A stretch of 9,685 nt of DNA from Erysipelotrichaceae bacterium. Its GTDB lineage: Bacteria; Bacillota_I; Bacilli_A; RFN20; CAG-826. The DNA lies in contig JAISVG010000002.1 in assembly GCA_031271635.1 (NCBI GenBank), positions 1-9,685 on the forward strand, in the 5' to 3' direction. The notes below the pieces were generated by a model. The model made no database searches. It was not told where the DNA came from and was given only the letters and a program-made list of their open reading frames with translations. This document shows positions 1-6,883 of this stretch, in pieces. Position 1 is the first letter of the stretch. Each line of letters starts with the position of its first letter. Position numbers and translations under genes: made by a program.

Positions 1-2920
1 CCCAACCATCACCACCAACAATCCACACTGACTTATCAACTAAATCGTCTTTGAAAGGAAGGACTTCTTTAATTCCCTCACAACAAGAATTCTCAATTAA
101 ACGAACTAAGCGGTCTCTAATCTTTGCAGTAAAGCCCCGATTCTTAATATTAGCTAAATAATCACGGACTAAATCCTCTAATTCTTCTTCAAGGTCACGG
201 CAACCAAGAACACTTTCGAAAATGCGTTTAATGGTGGCTAAATGTTGATTCACCGCCATTCTCATCCCAAAACCAAACTCCGCATTATCTTCAAATAACG
301 AGTTAGCCCACGCGATACCTTTGCCACTACGGTCTTTCACAAAGGGGGTAAGCGGCGTTGATCCTGAATAAATCGAGGAACAACCAGTCGCATTCGCGAT
401 CATTAAATCATCACCAAATAACTGTGATAAGAGACGGTAATATGGGGTTTCACCACAACCGGCACAGGCTCCAGAGACTTCCATATAGGGCTTGAGGAAA
501 CTAACACCTTTGATTGTCGTTGTTGGGAAGGTATTTGGCTTCACACTAACGTGTTGGTAAAGATAGTCAGCTAAGACTTCTTCTTTTGTTTCGCCTTCCG
601 CATCCACCATTTCCAGCGCGGTTTTACCAGGTATTTTATTTCCTAAACATTCAGTTACACAAAGACTACAGCCAACACAGTTCATCGGAGACACTTGAAT
701 CCGGTATTTATAATCAGCAACGTTTGGACCACCAAGTGGCTTTAAGTAGTCATCTCCAATCATTTTTGGGGCCGCCATGAGTTCGGCTTCATCAAGAAGG
801 AAGGGACGAATCGTGGCATGAGGACAGACAAAAGAACAGACATTACATTGAATACAGTTCTCTTTATGCCACTTCGGAACCCGGTCCGCGATATTGCGTT
901 TTTCCTTAAAGGTAATGTTATTCTCCATCGTTCCATCAAGGAGCTCACCTTTTAAGAAGGAGGAAACTGGAAGATCATCGCCACGAAGGGCTCCAACTTC
1001 CATGACATAATTATCAAAGTAGTCATCACCTGTTAATTCTTTAACATGATTGATTTCAAGTTTTTTCCAGCATGGTTCAACTTTAATCTCACGTAGTAAC
1101 TCCGGATCAACCCCCGCATCAATGGCCTTATAGTTCATTTGAACCACTTCCGGTCCTTTTTTGCTATAAGATTTCTCGGCATACTTCTTCATGTACTCAA
1201 TCGCACTGTTAAGAGGAATGATATTGGCTAACTTAAAGAAAGAAGCCTGAAGAATCGTATTAGTATGACGTCCCATCCCAAGTTCCTGTGCGACAGCGTT
1301 CGCGTTAATAATGTAAAACTTCGCTTTTTTCTGAGCGAGTTGACACTTGACGCGGTCTGGTAGCATTGACTTAATCTGTTTTGGTTTAACACTAGTATTT
1401 AATAAGAAGGTACCACCAACCTTTAAATTTTGTAAAATATCAAACTTAAAGATGTAAGAATCAAGAGAACAAGAAATAAAGTCAGCATTCTTTACATAAT
1501 ATGTGGAACGAATGGGGTTATTACCAAATCTTAAGTGTGATCTTGTAACACCGCCTGCCTTTCTACTATCATAAGCAAAATATGCTTGAGCATACTTATT
1601 AGTAGCCTCCCCAATAATCTTAATCGAAGATTTATTGGCAGAAACGGTTCCATCACTCCCTAAGCCATAAAATAAACATGACTTATATTCATTCTCAATT
1701 TGGAAATCGCAAACTGGAATTGAAAGATGAGTGACATCATCATTAATCCCCACCGTAAAGTTATGGCGGGGTTTATCTTTTAAGAAATCATAAACCGCTT
1801 TAATATCTTTTGGCTGCATGTCTTTACTCGATAAGCCGTATCGACCACCATAGACTTGGATATTTCTTTCGGCCTGTCTTAAGGCCGCGACAACATCAAG
1901 ATATAAGGGCTCACCTAAAGCGCCACCTTCTTTGGTACGGTCAAGAACTGCAATCCGCTTAACCGTCTTTGGTAAGGCATCAATAAAGTGCTTAATCGAG
2001 AAGGGTCGATATAAATGAACTTTTAAAAGTCCCAGCTTTCTTGAAGGAAGGGCATCGATAACTTCTTTGGTAACTTCCGTCACACTTCCCATCGCCACAA
2101 TGACATCACAGGCATCTTGACGACCATAATAGGTAAAAAGACCATACTCACGTCCGGTTAATTCGCTTGCAATTCGGAGGTATTTCTCAGCAATTTCGAT
2201 GGTTTCATCAAATTTACGGTTCTGAGCCTCGCGACCTTGGAAGTAAATATCATCATTTTCAGCCCCGCCTCTAGTGACGGGGTGGCAGTGCGGATTAAGA
2301 GCCCGTTTTCGAAAAGCAGCCACTTTATCCATTGGTATTTGACGGCGCCAGTCCTCAGCGTGAACCATTTCGACCTTTTGAATCTCGTGAGAGGTTCTAA
2401 AGCCATCAAAGAAATGACACATTGGCATCGAACTATCGATCGCAATTAAATGTGCGACGGCAGTTAAATCAGCGACTTCTTGAACGGAATGGGAACAAAG
2501 CATCGTAATACCGGTCTGACGAATGGCATAGACATCTTGATGATCACCAAAAATTGAAAGCGATCTTGTTGCTAACGAACGGGCCGAAACATGTAAAACT
2601 GCCGGCAATAGTTCACCAACCCATTTATAGATATTAGGAATCATTAATAATAATCCTTGTGAAGCGGTGTAAGTAGTAGCTAAAGCGCCAGCTTGAAGAG
2701 CCCCGTGAACGGTTCCGGCCGCACCTCCTTCTGATTGCATTTCGACTACTTTTACAACTTCACCAAAATAATTAAGCTTGCCTTGTGAGGCGTAGACATC
2801 AACTAACTCTGCCATGGGAGAACTAGGTGTAATCGGAAAAATCCCTGCGATTTCTGTAAATGAATAACTCGCCAGCCCTGCTGCCGTGTTTCCATCAATT
2901 GAGAGAAATATTTTTTTCAT
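1..2920 (-). CDS. nifJ: Pyruvate:ferredoxin (flavodoxin) oxidoreductase, C-terminus cut by window edge
   Basis: Cytoplasmic enzyme that oxidises pyruvate with CoA to acetyl-CoA and CO2 while reducing ferredoxin, using thiamine diphosphate (TPP) and three 4Fe-4S clusters. The frame is open for 973 codons with no stop; the family is about 1170-1200 residues, so roughly the last 200 lie outside. Seen in order: FPITPSSPMAE (28-38) with T31; E64 in SEGG; R114 in SARS; the YGRQDACDVIVAMGS region (265-279); a gamma-domain region near 410-560; ferredoxin-like cysteines C689, C692, C695, C699 and C748, C751, C754, C758; the TPP-domain cysteines C819, C822 (ACAGCGETPY) and C847 (ATGCSS); and GGDGW at the cut. 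T31, E64 and R114 match the Desulfovibrio africanus numbering exactly (from memory). The start is ATG with AAGGAG four bases upstream and an extended -10 promoter. Identification is very secure. The distal Cys of the proximal cluster and the TPP/Mg Asn are beyond the edge. Confidence 0.97.
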   Translation of the reverse strand, partial: MKKIFLSIDGNTAAGLASYSFTEIAGIFPITPSSPMAELVDVYASQGKLNYFGEVVKVVEMQSEGGAAGTVHGALQAGALATTYTASQGLLLMIPNIYKWVGELLPAVLHVSARSLATRSLSIFGDHQDVYAIRQTGITMLCSHSVQEVADLTAVAHLIAIDSSMPMCHFFDGFRTSHEIQKVEMVHAEDWRRQIPMDKVAAFRKRALNPHCHPVTRGGAENDDIYFQGREAQNRKFDETIEIAEKYLRIASELTGREYGLFTYYGRQDACDVIVAMGSVTEVTKEVIDALPSRKLGLLKVHLYRPFSIKHFIDALPKTVKRIAVLDRTKEGGALGEPLYLDVVAALRQAERNIQVYGGRYGLSSKDMQPKDIKAVYDFLKDKPRHNFTVGINDDVTHLSIPVCDFQIENEYKSCLFYGLGSDGTVSANKSSIKIIGEATNKYAQAYFAYDSRKAGGVTRSHLRFGNNPIRSTYYVKNADFISCSLDSYIFKFDILQNLKVGGTFLLNTSVKPKQIKSMLPDRVKCQLAQKKAKFYIINANAVAQELGMGRHTNTILQASFFKLANIIPLNSAIEYMKKYAEKSYSKKGPEVVQMNYKAIDAGVDPELLREIKVEPCWKKLEINHVKELTGDDYFDNYVMEVGALRGDDLPVSSFLKGELLDGTMENNITFKEKRNIADRVPKWHKENCIQCNVCSFVCPHATIRPFLLDEAELMAAPKMIGDDYLKPLGGPNVADYKYRIQVSPMNCVGCSLCVTECLGNKIPGKTALEMVDAEGETKEEVLADYLYQHVSVKPNTFPTTTIKGVSFLKPYMEVSGACAGCGETPYYRLLSQLFGDDLMIANATGCSSIYSGSTPLTPFVKDRSGKGIAWANSLFEDNAEFGFGMRMAVNQHLATIKRIFESVLGCRDLEEELEDLVRDYLANIKNRGFTAKIRDRLVRLIENSCCEGIKEVLPFKDDLVDKSVWIVGGDGW

Positions 2921-2943
2921 AGTACTCCTTTTTTGATACTTGA

Positions 2944-2952
2944 ATTATAGCA
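2944..2952 (-). promoter_or_regulatory. Extended -10 promoter of the pyruvate:ferredoxin oxidoreductase gene
   Basis: The minus strand reads TGC-TATAAT, a perfect TGnTATAAT extended -10. No good TTGACA-like -35 lies 16-18 bases upstream; that region is T-rich and holds the Rex-like site. Transcription would begin near 2937, leaving a leader of about 17 bases that includes the AAGGAG at 2925-2930. The oxidoreductase therefore has its own promoter and need not depend on readthrough from galU. Confidence 0.7.
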
Positions 2953-3000
2953 TCAAAAAAATGATTTTTGTGAGAAAAACATCAAAAATAAGAGAAAAAC
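2951..3000. repeat. Short direct repeats upstream of the oxidoreductase promoter
   Basis: Two imperfectly interleaved direct repeats lie in this AT-rich stretch: CATCAAAAA at 2951-2959 and 2980-2988, and GAGAAAAAC at 2972-2980 and 2992-3000, the latter spaced 20 bp start to start. They could be protein-binding repeats or simply low-complexity A-tracts that bend DNA. No function is established. Confidence 0.35.
2968..2985. promoter_or_regulatory. Candidate Rex-operator-like site over the -35 region
   Basis: The plus strand reads TTGTGA-gaaaaa-CATCAA. The Rex operator consensus is TTGTGA-N6-TCACAA. The left half is perfect and the right half matches at three of six positions with the correct 6-bp spacing. 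The site covers the position expected for the -35 element of the oxidoreductase promoter, where a repressor would block RNA polymerase. AT-rich DNA produces such partial matches by chance, so this is a hypothesis. The nearby Rex-like DNA-binding gene makes it more plausible. Confidence 0.3.
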
Positions 3001-3026
3001 TAAAACACGCTAAATGGGCTCATTTA
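2997..3026 (-). terminator. Weak hairpin after galU, possible terminator or attenuator
   Basis: TAAATG/CATTTA (3011-3026) forms a 6-bp stem with a 4-base loop overlapping the galU stop codon. On the minus strand it is followed after a few bases by T-rich sequence (GTTTTAGTTTTTCTC). The stem is AT-rich with one G:C pair, and the T-run is not adjacent, so termination would be inefficient at best and some galU transcripts may read into the oxidoreductase gene. Confidence 0.3.
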
Positions 3027-3887
3027 TTTCAAACTTTTTAAATATTCTTCGACTTTTGCCGCAATTTCTTTGTGTTTCAAACTAAAATCGATTGTTGCCT
3101 TCACAAAACCGAACTTGTCGCCAACATCATATCTAAAACCGGTAAAAGTATAAGCATAGACTGGAGCCTGTTTTAGTAAAATTTCAATGCCAGAAGTGAG
3201 CTGTAATTCTTTTCCTGGCACTCTTGGGACTGCTTCTAAAGCGGTAAAGATGTCAGCCGTAAAAAGATATCGGCCAAGGACTGCTTTTAAACTAGGGGGA
3301 TTTGAAATAGGTTTTTCAACCATCCCCTTAATTAAGGTCAGATTTCCACTAGTTACTGGATCAACAATACCATACTTAGAAGTTTCACTTTGGGCGACTT
3401 CTTGGACGCCAAGAATTGAAGCTCCCAACTTTTCATATTCATTAATTAACTGCTTCGTTACCGGAAGACCACCATCATTAATAACTAAGTCATCACCTAA
3501 AAGTACTACGAAAGGACGATCTTGAATGACTGGCTTTGTGACTAGAATCGCGTGTCCTAAGCCACCCGGATACTTTTGATCAACATAAGTAATCTTAATA
3601 CCATCGCACATTTCATTAACTAAAGCGGCAAGATCTGGCTTACTATCTTCACGTAACATCGTTTCAAGCATGGTGTTTTCTTTAAAATGTTCAATAATAG
3701 CCTGTTTGCGGTCGGAAATGACAAGAATAACTTCCTTAATACCACTTGCCTTTGCTTCCGCAACAATGTACTCAATTGTGGGGCGATCAACAATCGGCAG
3801 CATCTCCTTAGGGATTGCTTTTGATGCGGGTAAAAACCTGGTTCCCAGACCCGCAGCGGGAATAACGGCGACTTCAACTTTTTTCAT
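3024..3887 (-). CDS. galU: UTP--glucose-1-phosphate uridylyltransferase
   Basis: Makes UDP-glucose and pyrophosphate from UTP and glucose-1-phosphate in the cytoplasm, the precursor for glycolipids, capsule or other glucosylated polymers. The 287 residues match the usual bacterial GalU/GtaB length. Seen: the nucleotide-binding loop AAGLGTRFLPASKAIPKEML (11-30) with K23 and K27; GLGHA (109-113); LGDD (130-133), whose Asp is expected to bind Mg; KYGIV (171-175); the sugar-binding EKP (191-193); ELQLTS (227-232); and FRYDVGDKFGF (251-261). ELQLTS replaces the usual E-I-Q-L-T-D, so the Asp is Ser here. The ATG has AGAGGAA upstream with about 7 bases of spacing. It begins 2 bp after the stop of the Rex-like gene, so the two are almost certainly co-transcribed and may be translationally coupled. 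The gene symbol could equally be gtaB. Confidence 0.95.
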   Translation of the reverse strand: MKKVEVAVIPAAGLGTRFLPASKAIPKEMLPIVDRPTIEYIVAEAKASGIKEVILVISDRKQAIIEHFKENTMLETMLREDSKPDLAALVNEMCDGIKITYVDQKYPGGLGHAILVTKPVIQDRPFVVLLGDDLVINDGGLPVTKQLINEYEKLGASILGVQEVAQSETSKYGIVDPVTSGNLTLIKGMVEKPISNPPSLKAVLGRYLFTADIFTALEAVPRVPGKELQLTSGIEILLKQAPVYAYTFTGFRYDVGDKFGFVKATIDFSLKHKEIAAKVEEYLKSLK

Positions 3888-3889
3888 GT

Positions 3890-4297
3890 TTAATTCCTCT
3901 TTTTAATTTCAAGTATGGTAATCTTTTTAAGAATTAATAATTCTTTCTTTGTCAAAACTACTTTCTTATTAAGAATCCCGTTGGTGGAAAAATGCTCGTA
4001 AATAAAATCTCCAAGACTTAGGTACTGCTCTAAGTCCTTCTTTTTAATCGCTGGAGCCTTGCTGACCACCTTCTTTACGGTTCTTAATAATTCTCCTTCA
4101 AGAATCGGAAGTAAGCTAAGATAGTTATACTGCTCATCAAAACCAATCAGAATATCATATTGTTCTAACTCATTTTTAATCACTGTTTCACTAAGGGCTG
4201 TGAGCTCACTTAAATCATGAAGCGATAAAAACTTCTTCTTCCCTTTTTTTAAAGCAAGATAATATCGGTTTAAACGGTGATGCGACAGTTTTTCCAT
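3890..4297 (-). CDS. Rex-type winged-helix DNA-binding protein lacking the NAD-binding domain
   Basis: A 135-residue protein. Residues about 4-70 resemble the N-terminal winged-helix domain of the redox repressor Rex: RLNRYYLALKKGK (9-21) corresponds to Rex's 'RLPLYYRYL' helix, SLHDLSELTALSETVIKNEL (25-44) to its 'S-ELSEALGV---IRKDL' helix-turn-helix, and the following GFDEQYNYLSLLPIL to its wing and linker. Full Rex (about 210 residues) then has a Rossmann domain with a GxGxxG loop. Here only about 65 Lys/Leu-rich residues follow, with no such loop, before the TAA. The next gene, galU, starts 2 bp later, so no missing half is left behind. I chose the ATG at 4297 because homology begins there and a TGATATAAT box ends 7 bases upstream. 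A TTG at 4429 would add 44 residues but encodes nothing Rex-like and spans the promoter. Likely a transcription regulator; its target is unknown. The family match is by eye and moderately secure. Confidence 0.6.
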   Translation of the reverse strand: MEKLSHHRLNRYYLALKKGKKKFLSLHDLSELTALSETVIKNELEQYDILIGFDEQYNYLSLLPILEGELLRTVKKVVSKAPAIKKKDLEQYLSLGDFIYEHFSTNGILNKKVVLTKKELLILKKITILEIKKRN

Positions 4298-4304
4298 TAA
4301 ATAT

Positions 4305-4313
4305 ATTATATCA
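4305..4313 (-). promoter_or_regulatory. Extended -10 promoter giving a leaderless Rex-like/galU transcript
   Basis: The minus strand reads TGA-TATAAT, a perfect TGnTATAAT, and no convincing -35 is seen. Seven bases (ATATTTA) separate the box from the ATG at 4297, so the expected +1 falls on or within about two bases of the A of ATG. There is no Shine-Dalgarno sequence in this gap. The likely outcome is a leaderless mRNA for the first gene, with galU downstream using its own AGAGGAA. Confidence 0.6.
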
Positions 4314-4594
4314 ATTATCTTGCGAAAAAAGATACTAGGATGTTTCGGGAAAGAAAAGCAACAAGACTGATATCGATAAAAAGCCGAATAATTCCAGTAT
4401 TCGCGCTTTAATTGTATGGAAAAACTCAATTCCTTTACCGCTAGGAAAAGTGTTAAACTACAATCTATTTAATGAGATTAATCAACTTCAGATGTAGTTA
4501 TTCTAAATATAAGAGCAGCCATCAACTCACCAAAGTATTAGTTTCTGAGATAAAAACAATGTCAATTTAGAACTATTTAGGATAAAACTAAGAA
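4314..4594. other. Gene-poor spacer between nuclease and Rex-like gene
   Basis: I see no convincing gene on either strand. A minus-strand open frame enters from the Rex-like gene as far as a TTG at 4429, but the AAAGGAA before that TTG is too close to act as a ribosome site and the peptide resembles nothing known. The stretch also contains the inverted repeat at 4456-4499 described separately. The remainder is AT-rich with stops in all frames that I read. Confidence 0.5.
4444..4499 (-). terminator. Possible terminator hairpin downstream of the nuclease gene
   Basis: AACTACA (4456-4462) pairs with TGTAGTT (4493-4499), extended by TCT/AGA across a one-base bulge. The loop of about 23 bases contains the palindrome GATTAATC. 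On the minus strand TAACACTTTT follows the stem. The stem is long but AT-rich, the loop large, and the T-run short, so this is only a candidate. It lies about 95 bp past the nuclease stop codon, and no better terminator is visible between the two genes. Confidence 0.3.
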
Positions 4595-6820
4595 TTACTT
4601 TTTATTTGATGTTCTGTTTTTCTTATTGTTACGAATAATGAAATATGATGCGAGCACACTAACGGCAACCAAATTAGCGGCAATAATCAAGAGATACCCA
4701 AGACTAGAGCCCGGTGAGAGAGTCGTATTGTCACTGACACTATTTTGACTGTTATAAATAAAATCATTAAAGTGATATCGATTAATAATTAAGATATAAC
4801 GCGCTAGAGCCTGCTCAACTACCGAACCTTCACTATTTACTCTACTATCTCGAATAAAGGTTTGCGTATCAACTTCTAAATCAAGATAGGCTTGCTCAAG
4901 ACTAGGCCACACGCTTGCAAGCGCGGCTGGGTCATTAGATATACAACCGGCAGCAGTACTATTTAAGAAAGTTTCAGCATAAGTATCAGCGGCTTCAGCA
5001 ACTCCTCCAGTTATAGTTCCAACATAAACCACAATCTTTTGGAGCACTAAACGTCTACTAGTTTTAATTTCCAAATAAGATGAAGGTTCACTAAAAGTAT
5101 ATTCATAAGGAGTCCCGTTACTTGGATTAGAACGATCCGTTCCTAGCGTGCCCGTAGTAACAGTAGCAGAACTGCTCCCACTAACGGCACTAAGAGTATC
5201 GCCTTGGCCAGAGAGGTTAAAAGTTAAATCAACCTTAGAAACATAGAAATCATCATTAAAAGTAAATTTTAAAGTTCCAGAATTACCACTTGATCCAAGC
5301 GCCACGCCACTTCCTCTTGGGAAATAGACATTAGTTTGACTATCAATACTCTTAACAACATCAGCGCCGAAACCAGTAGTAGTATAGCCGCTAAAAGTAC
5401 CACCCTCATTAAAGGCCGTTAGTGAGATGTTGCTTCCGGTATTGTTATCCGCACCGTTAGCAAAATTGGCCGTATAAGCAGTTAGTGGCAGTTTATCAAC
5501 AATGTTTAAATTAAATGAGTCTTCAAAATTACCATCAGCAGTTTTCGCCTTAATGGTAGTAATTCCCAAAGCTCTAGCACTTATTAAGCCAGTAGCTGAA
5601 ATCGTGGCAACATTCTCATTAGAACTAGTAAAAGTAACTGCTTTATTGGTGGCATTAGAAGGTAAAACCTCATAATTCAATTGAAGAGTGGTATTAACTG
5701 CTAAGTTTTGGGTTTTGTTATTAATTTTAACACTGGTGACACTAATTGGATCATTAGTAACCTGCACGGAGACATTCGTGCTGACATTAGTGTCAAGGCT
5801 ACTTCTAACAGTAATACTTGTAGTACCGACAGTAACCGGAGTTACTAGGCCTGTCGCTGAGACTGTAGCAATACTAGTATTCGCACTCGACCAAGTGACA
5901 TTGCGACTCGCCTCAGCGGGATTTACGGTATAGTTCAGTTGGATGTTATCCCCAATATTCACTTTTACTGGACTACCATTAGTAATGTTGATACTAGTGG
6001 GTTTTGTCACACTACTGGCACAAATGGCCTTGGTATTATCATTAGTGTTTCCCCAAATCTTGCAACCATATTCTGGTCGATCAATAAAGGGATTGCGGTT
6101 CCAGCCTAGTTTTTGATCAAGGCTTTCATTACGAATGATTTCACTTTGATCAACCGGATATAAAAGATTCCATTTTAAAAGATCGCCTAGTTTCCCCATT
6201 TTATTGCTAGTGCCGGCACCTTGTTCGCGACCAACATCTTCGATAACTAAGCCATCACCCACAATCGCGGCATAAAGAATAATTCGCGCCGATATGCCTC
6301 GATACTTCACATTTTTATAGCCTGGATCCCATCCGGGATTAGGACTCTCAGCATAGTATTGATTCCCACGCTCAGTATTATCGTCAGTAAAGGTTGGTCT
6401 AATAACATGAGGATCGTTTTCAACCCGGTTACCACCATGTGAATTCGGCCAAGTATGTTCCTTATTCATTCCAACATAGCCGTTTTCAGTTTCATTACTG
6501 TAAAAACCCACAATCTTTCCCGCATATGGATCATTTGGGTCGGTATCAGTATACGGAAAAGCACTGTCTTGTAATGTTTTATAAGAAAAACTACCACTAC
6601 GGTCACTTTTTAATACCGAAGATAAAGCAGATTTTAAAGAATCACCATTAAGGCTCTCGCTGATACTATTATAATAGTTATTGATATATTCATCAGTCGC
6701 TTTTACAATAACAATCTTGTTTTCATTAACTGCTTTGGTACTAAACGTTGGCCTCGCAGTGATACCGCTAATTAAAATGGCAGCAAAACTTAAAATAGAC
6801 AATTTTTTTAGTTTAATCAT
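4595..6820 (-). CDS. Secreted, membrane-anchored endonuclease I family nuclease with Big_2 domains
   Basis: Predicted surface nuclease, 741 residues. Residues 1-30 are a signal peptide: basic KLKK, then the hydrophobic core LSILSFAAILISGI. Residues about 45-257 are an endonuclease I (EndA/NucM/BsnI-type, beta-beta-alpha-Me) domain: NKEHTWPNSHGG (119-130) with the expected catalytic H122 and metal ligand E121, then DPHVIRPTFTDDNTERGNQY (136-155) and the closing NPFIDRPEYGCKIWG (243-257). Two Big_2 Ig-like domains follow at about 273-354 and 358-441, each with a W/F-TSS/SS core and an IATVSATGLV-type motif. A Gly/Ser/Thr-rich beta-sandwich covers about 446-601, a small helical region 607-690, and a transmembrane helix about 706-729 precedes a basic tail (RNNKKNRTSNKK). 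No LPXTG is present. The start is the only ATG compatible with the signal peptide; AAAGGA lies 11 bases upstream, rather far. It has its own promoter. Nuclease family is secure; substrate preference is not visible. Confidence 0.92.
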   Translation of the reverse strand: MIKLKKLSILSFAAILISGITARPTFSTKAVNENKIVIVKATDEYINNYYNSISESLNGDSLKSALSSVLKSDRSGSFSYKTLQDSAFPYTDTDPNDPYAGKIVGFYSNETENGYVGMNKEHTWPNSHGGNRVENDPHVIRPTFTDDNTERGNQYYAESPNPGWDPGYKNVKYRGISARIILYAAIVGDGLVIEDVGREQGAGTSNKMGKLGDLLKWNLLYPVDQSEIIRNESLDQKLGWNRNPFIDRPEYGCKIWGNTNDNTKAICASSVTKPTSINITNGSPVKVNIGDNIQLNYTVNPAEASRNVTWSSANTSIATVSATGLVTPVTVGTTSITVRSSLDTNVSTNVSVQVTNDPISVTSVKINNKTQNLAVNTTLQLNYEVLPSNATNKAVTFTSSNENVATISATGLISARALGITTIKAKTADGNFEDSFNLNIVDKLPLTAYTANFANGADNNTGSNISLTAFNEGGTFSGYTTTGFGADVVKSIDSQTNVYFPRGSGVALGSSGNSGTLKFTFNDDFYVSKVDLTFNLSGQGDTLSAVSGSSSATVTTGTLGTDRSNPSNGTPYEYTFSEPSSYLEIKTSRRLVLQKIVVYVGTITGGVAEAADTYAETFLNSTAAGCISNDPAALASVWPSLEQAYLDLEVDTQTFIRDSRVNSEGSVVEQALARYILIINRYHFNDFIYNSQNSVSDNTTLSPGSSLGYLLIIAANLVAVSVLASYFIIRNNKKNRTSNKK

Positions 6821-6850
6821 TTTTCTTTTTTTCCTTTAACGCTAGTATTA

Positions 6851-6880
6851 ATTATACACCATTAAGGTCTATTCTTGCAA
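6851..6880 (-). promoter_or_regulatory. Promoter of the nuclease gene
   Basis: The minus strand has TTGCAA (6875-6880), an 18-bp spacer and TATAAT (6851-6856). The -35 matches TTGACA at four of six positions and the -10 is perfect. Transcription would begin about 24 bases before the ATG at 6820, leaving room for the AAAGGA at 6832-6837. Confidence 0.65.
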
Positions 6881-6883
6881 GAA
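6872..6883. promoter_or_regulatory. Perfect 12-bp palindrome over the nuclease -35, candidate operator
   Basis: TTCTTGCAAGAA is a perfect 12-bp palindrome that contains the -35 hexamer at its centre. A dimeric regulator bound here would compete with RNA polymerase. The regulator is unknown, and the palindrome could be coincidental because its centre is the promoter element itself. A near-palindrome, GTCAGTGAC, follows at 6886-6894. Confidence 0.4.

Noticed and set aside
2158..2449. Overlapping open frames on both strands inside the oxidoreductase gene
   Set aside because: The oxidoreductase frame reads through this region without interruption; these are out-of-frame shadows.
3187..3525. 112-codon open frame on the plus strand
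   Set aside because: Lies wholly antisense to galU, whose motifs are unambiguous; no ribosome site and no recognisable protein.
4298..4429. TTG-initiated N-terminal extension of the Rex-like protein
   Set aside because: The extra 44 residues resemble nothing, the AAAGGAA is almost adjacent to the TTG, and the segment contains the TGATATAAT promoter box.
5688..5933. Plus-strand 81-codon frame rich in Leu, Val and Thr
   Set aside because: Antisense to the Big_2 repeats of the nuclease; hydrophobic composition is the complement of Asn/Thr/Ser-rich coding sequence.
5750..6005. Similarity between the two Big_2 domains as a DNA repeat
   Set aside because: The likeness is at the protein-domain level; I see no extended nucleotide identity indicating a recent tandem duplication.
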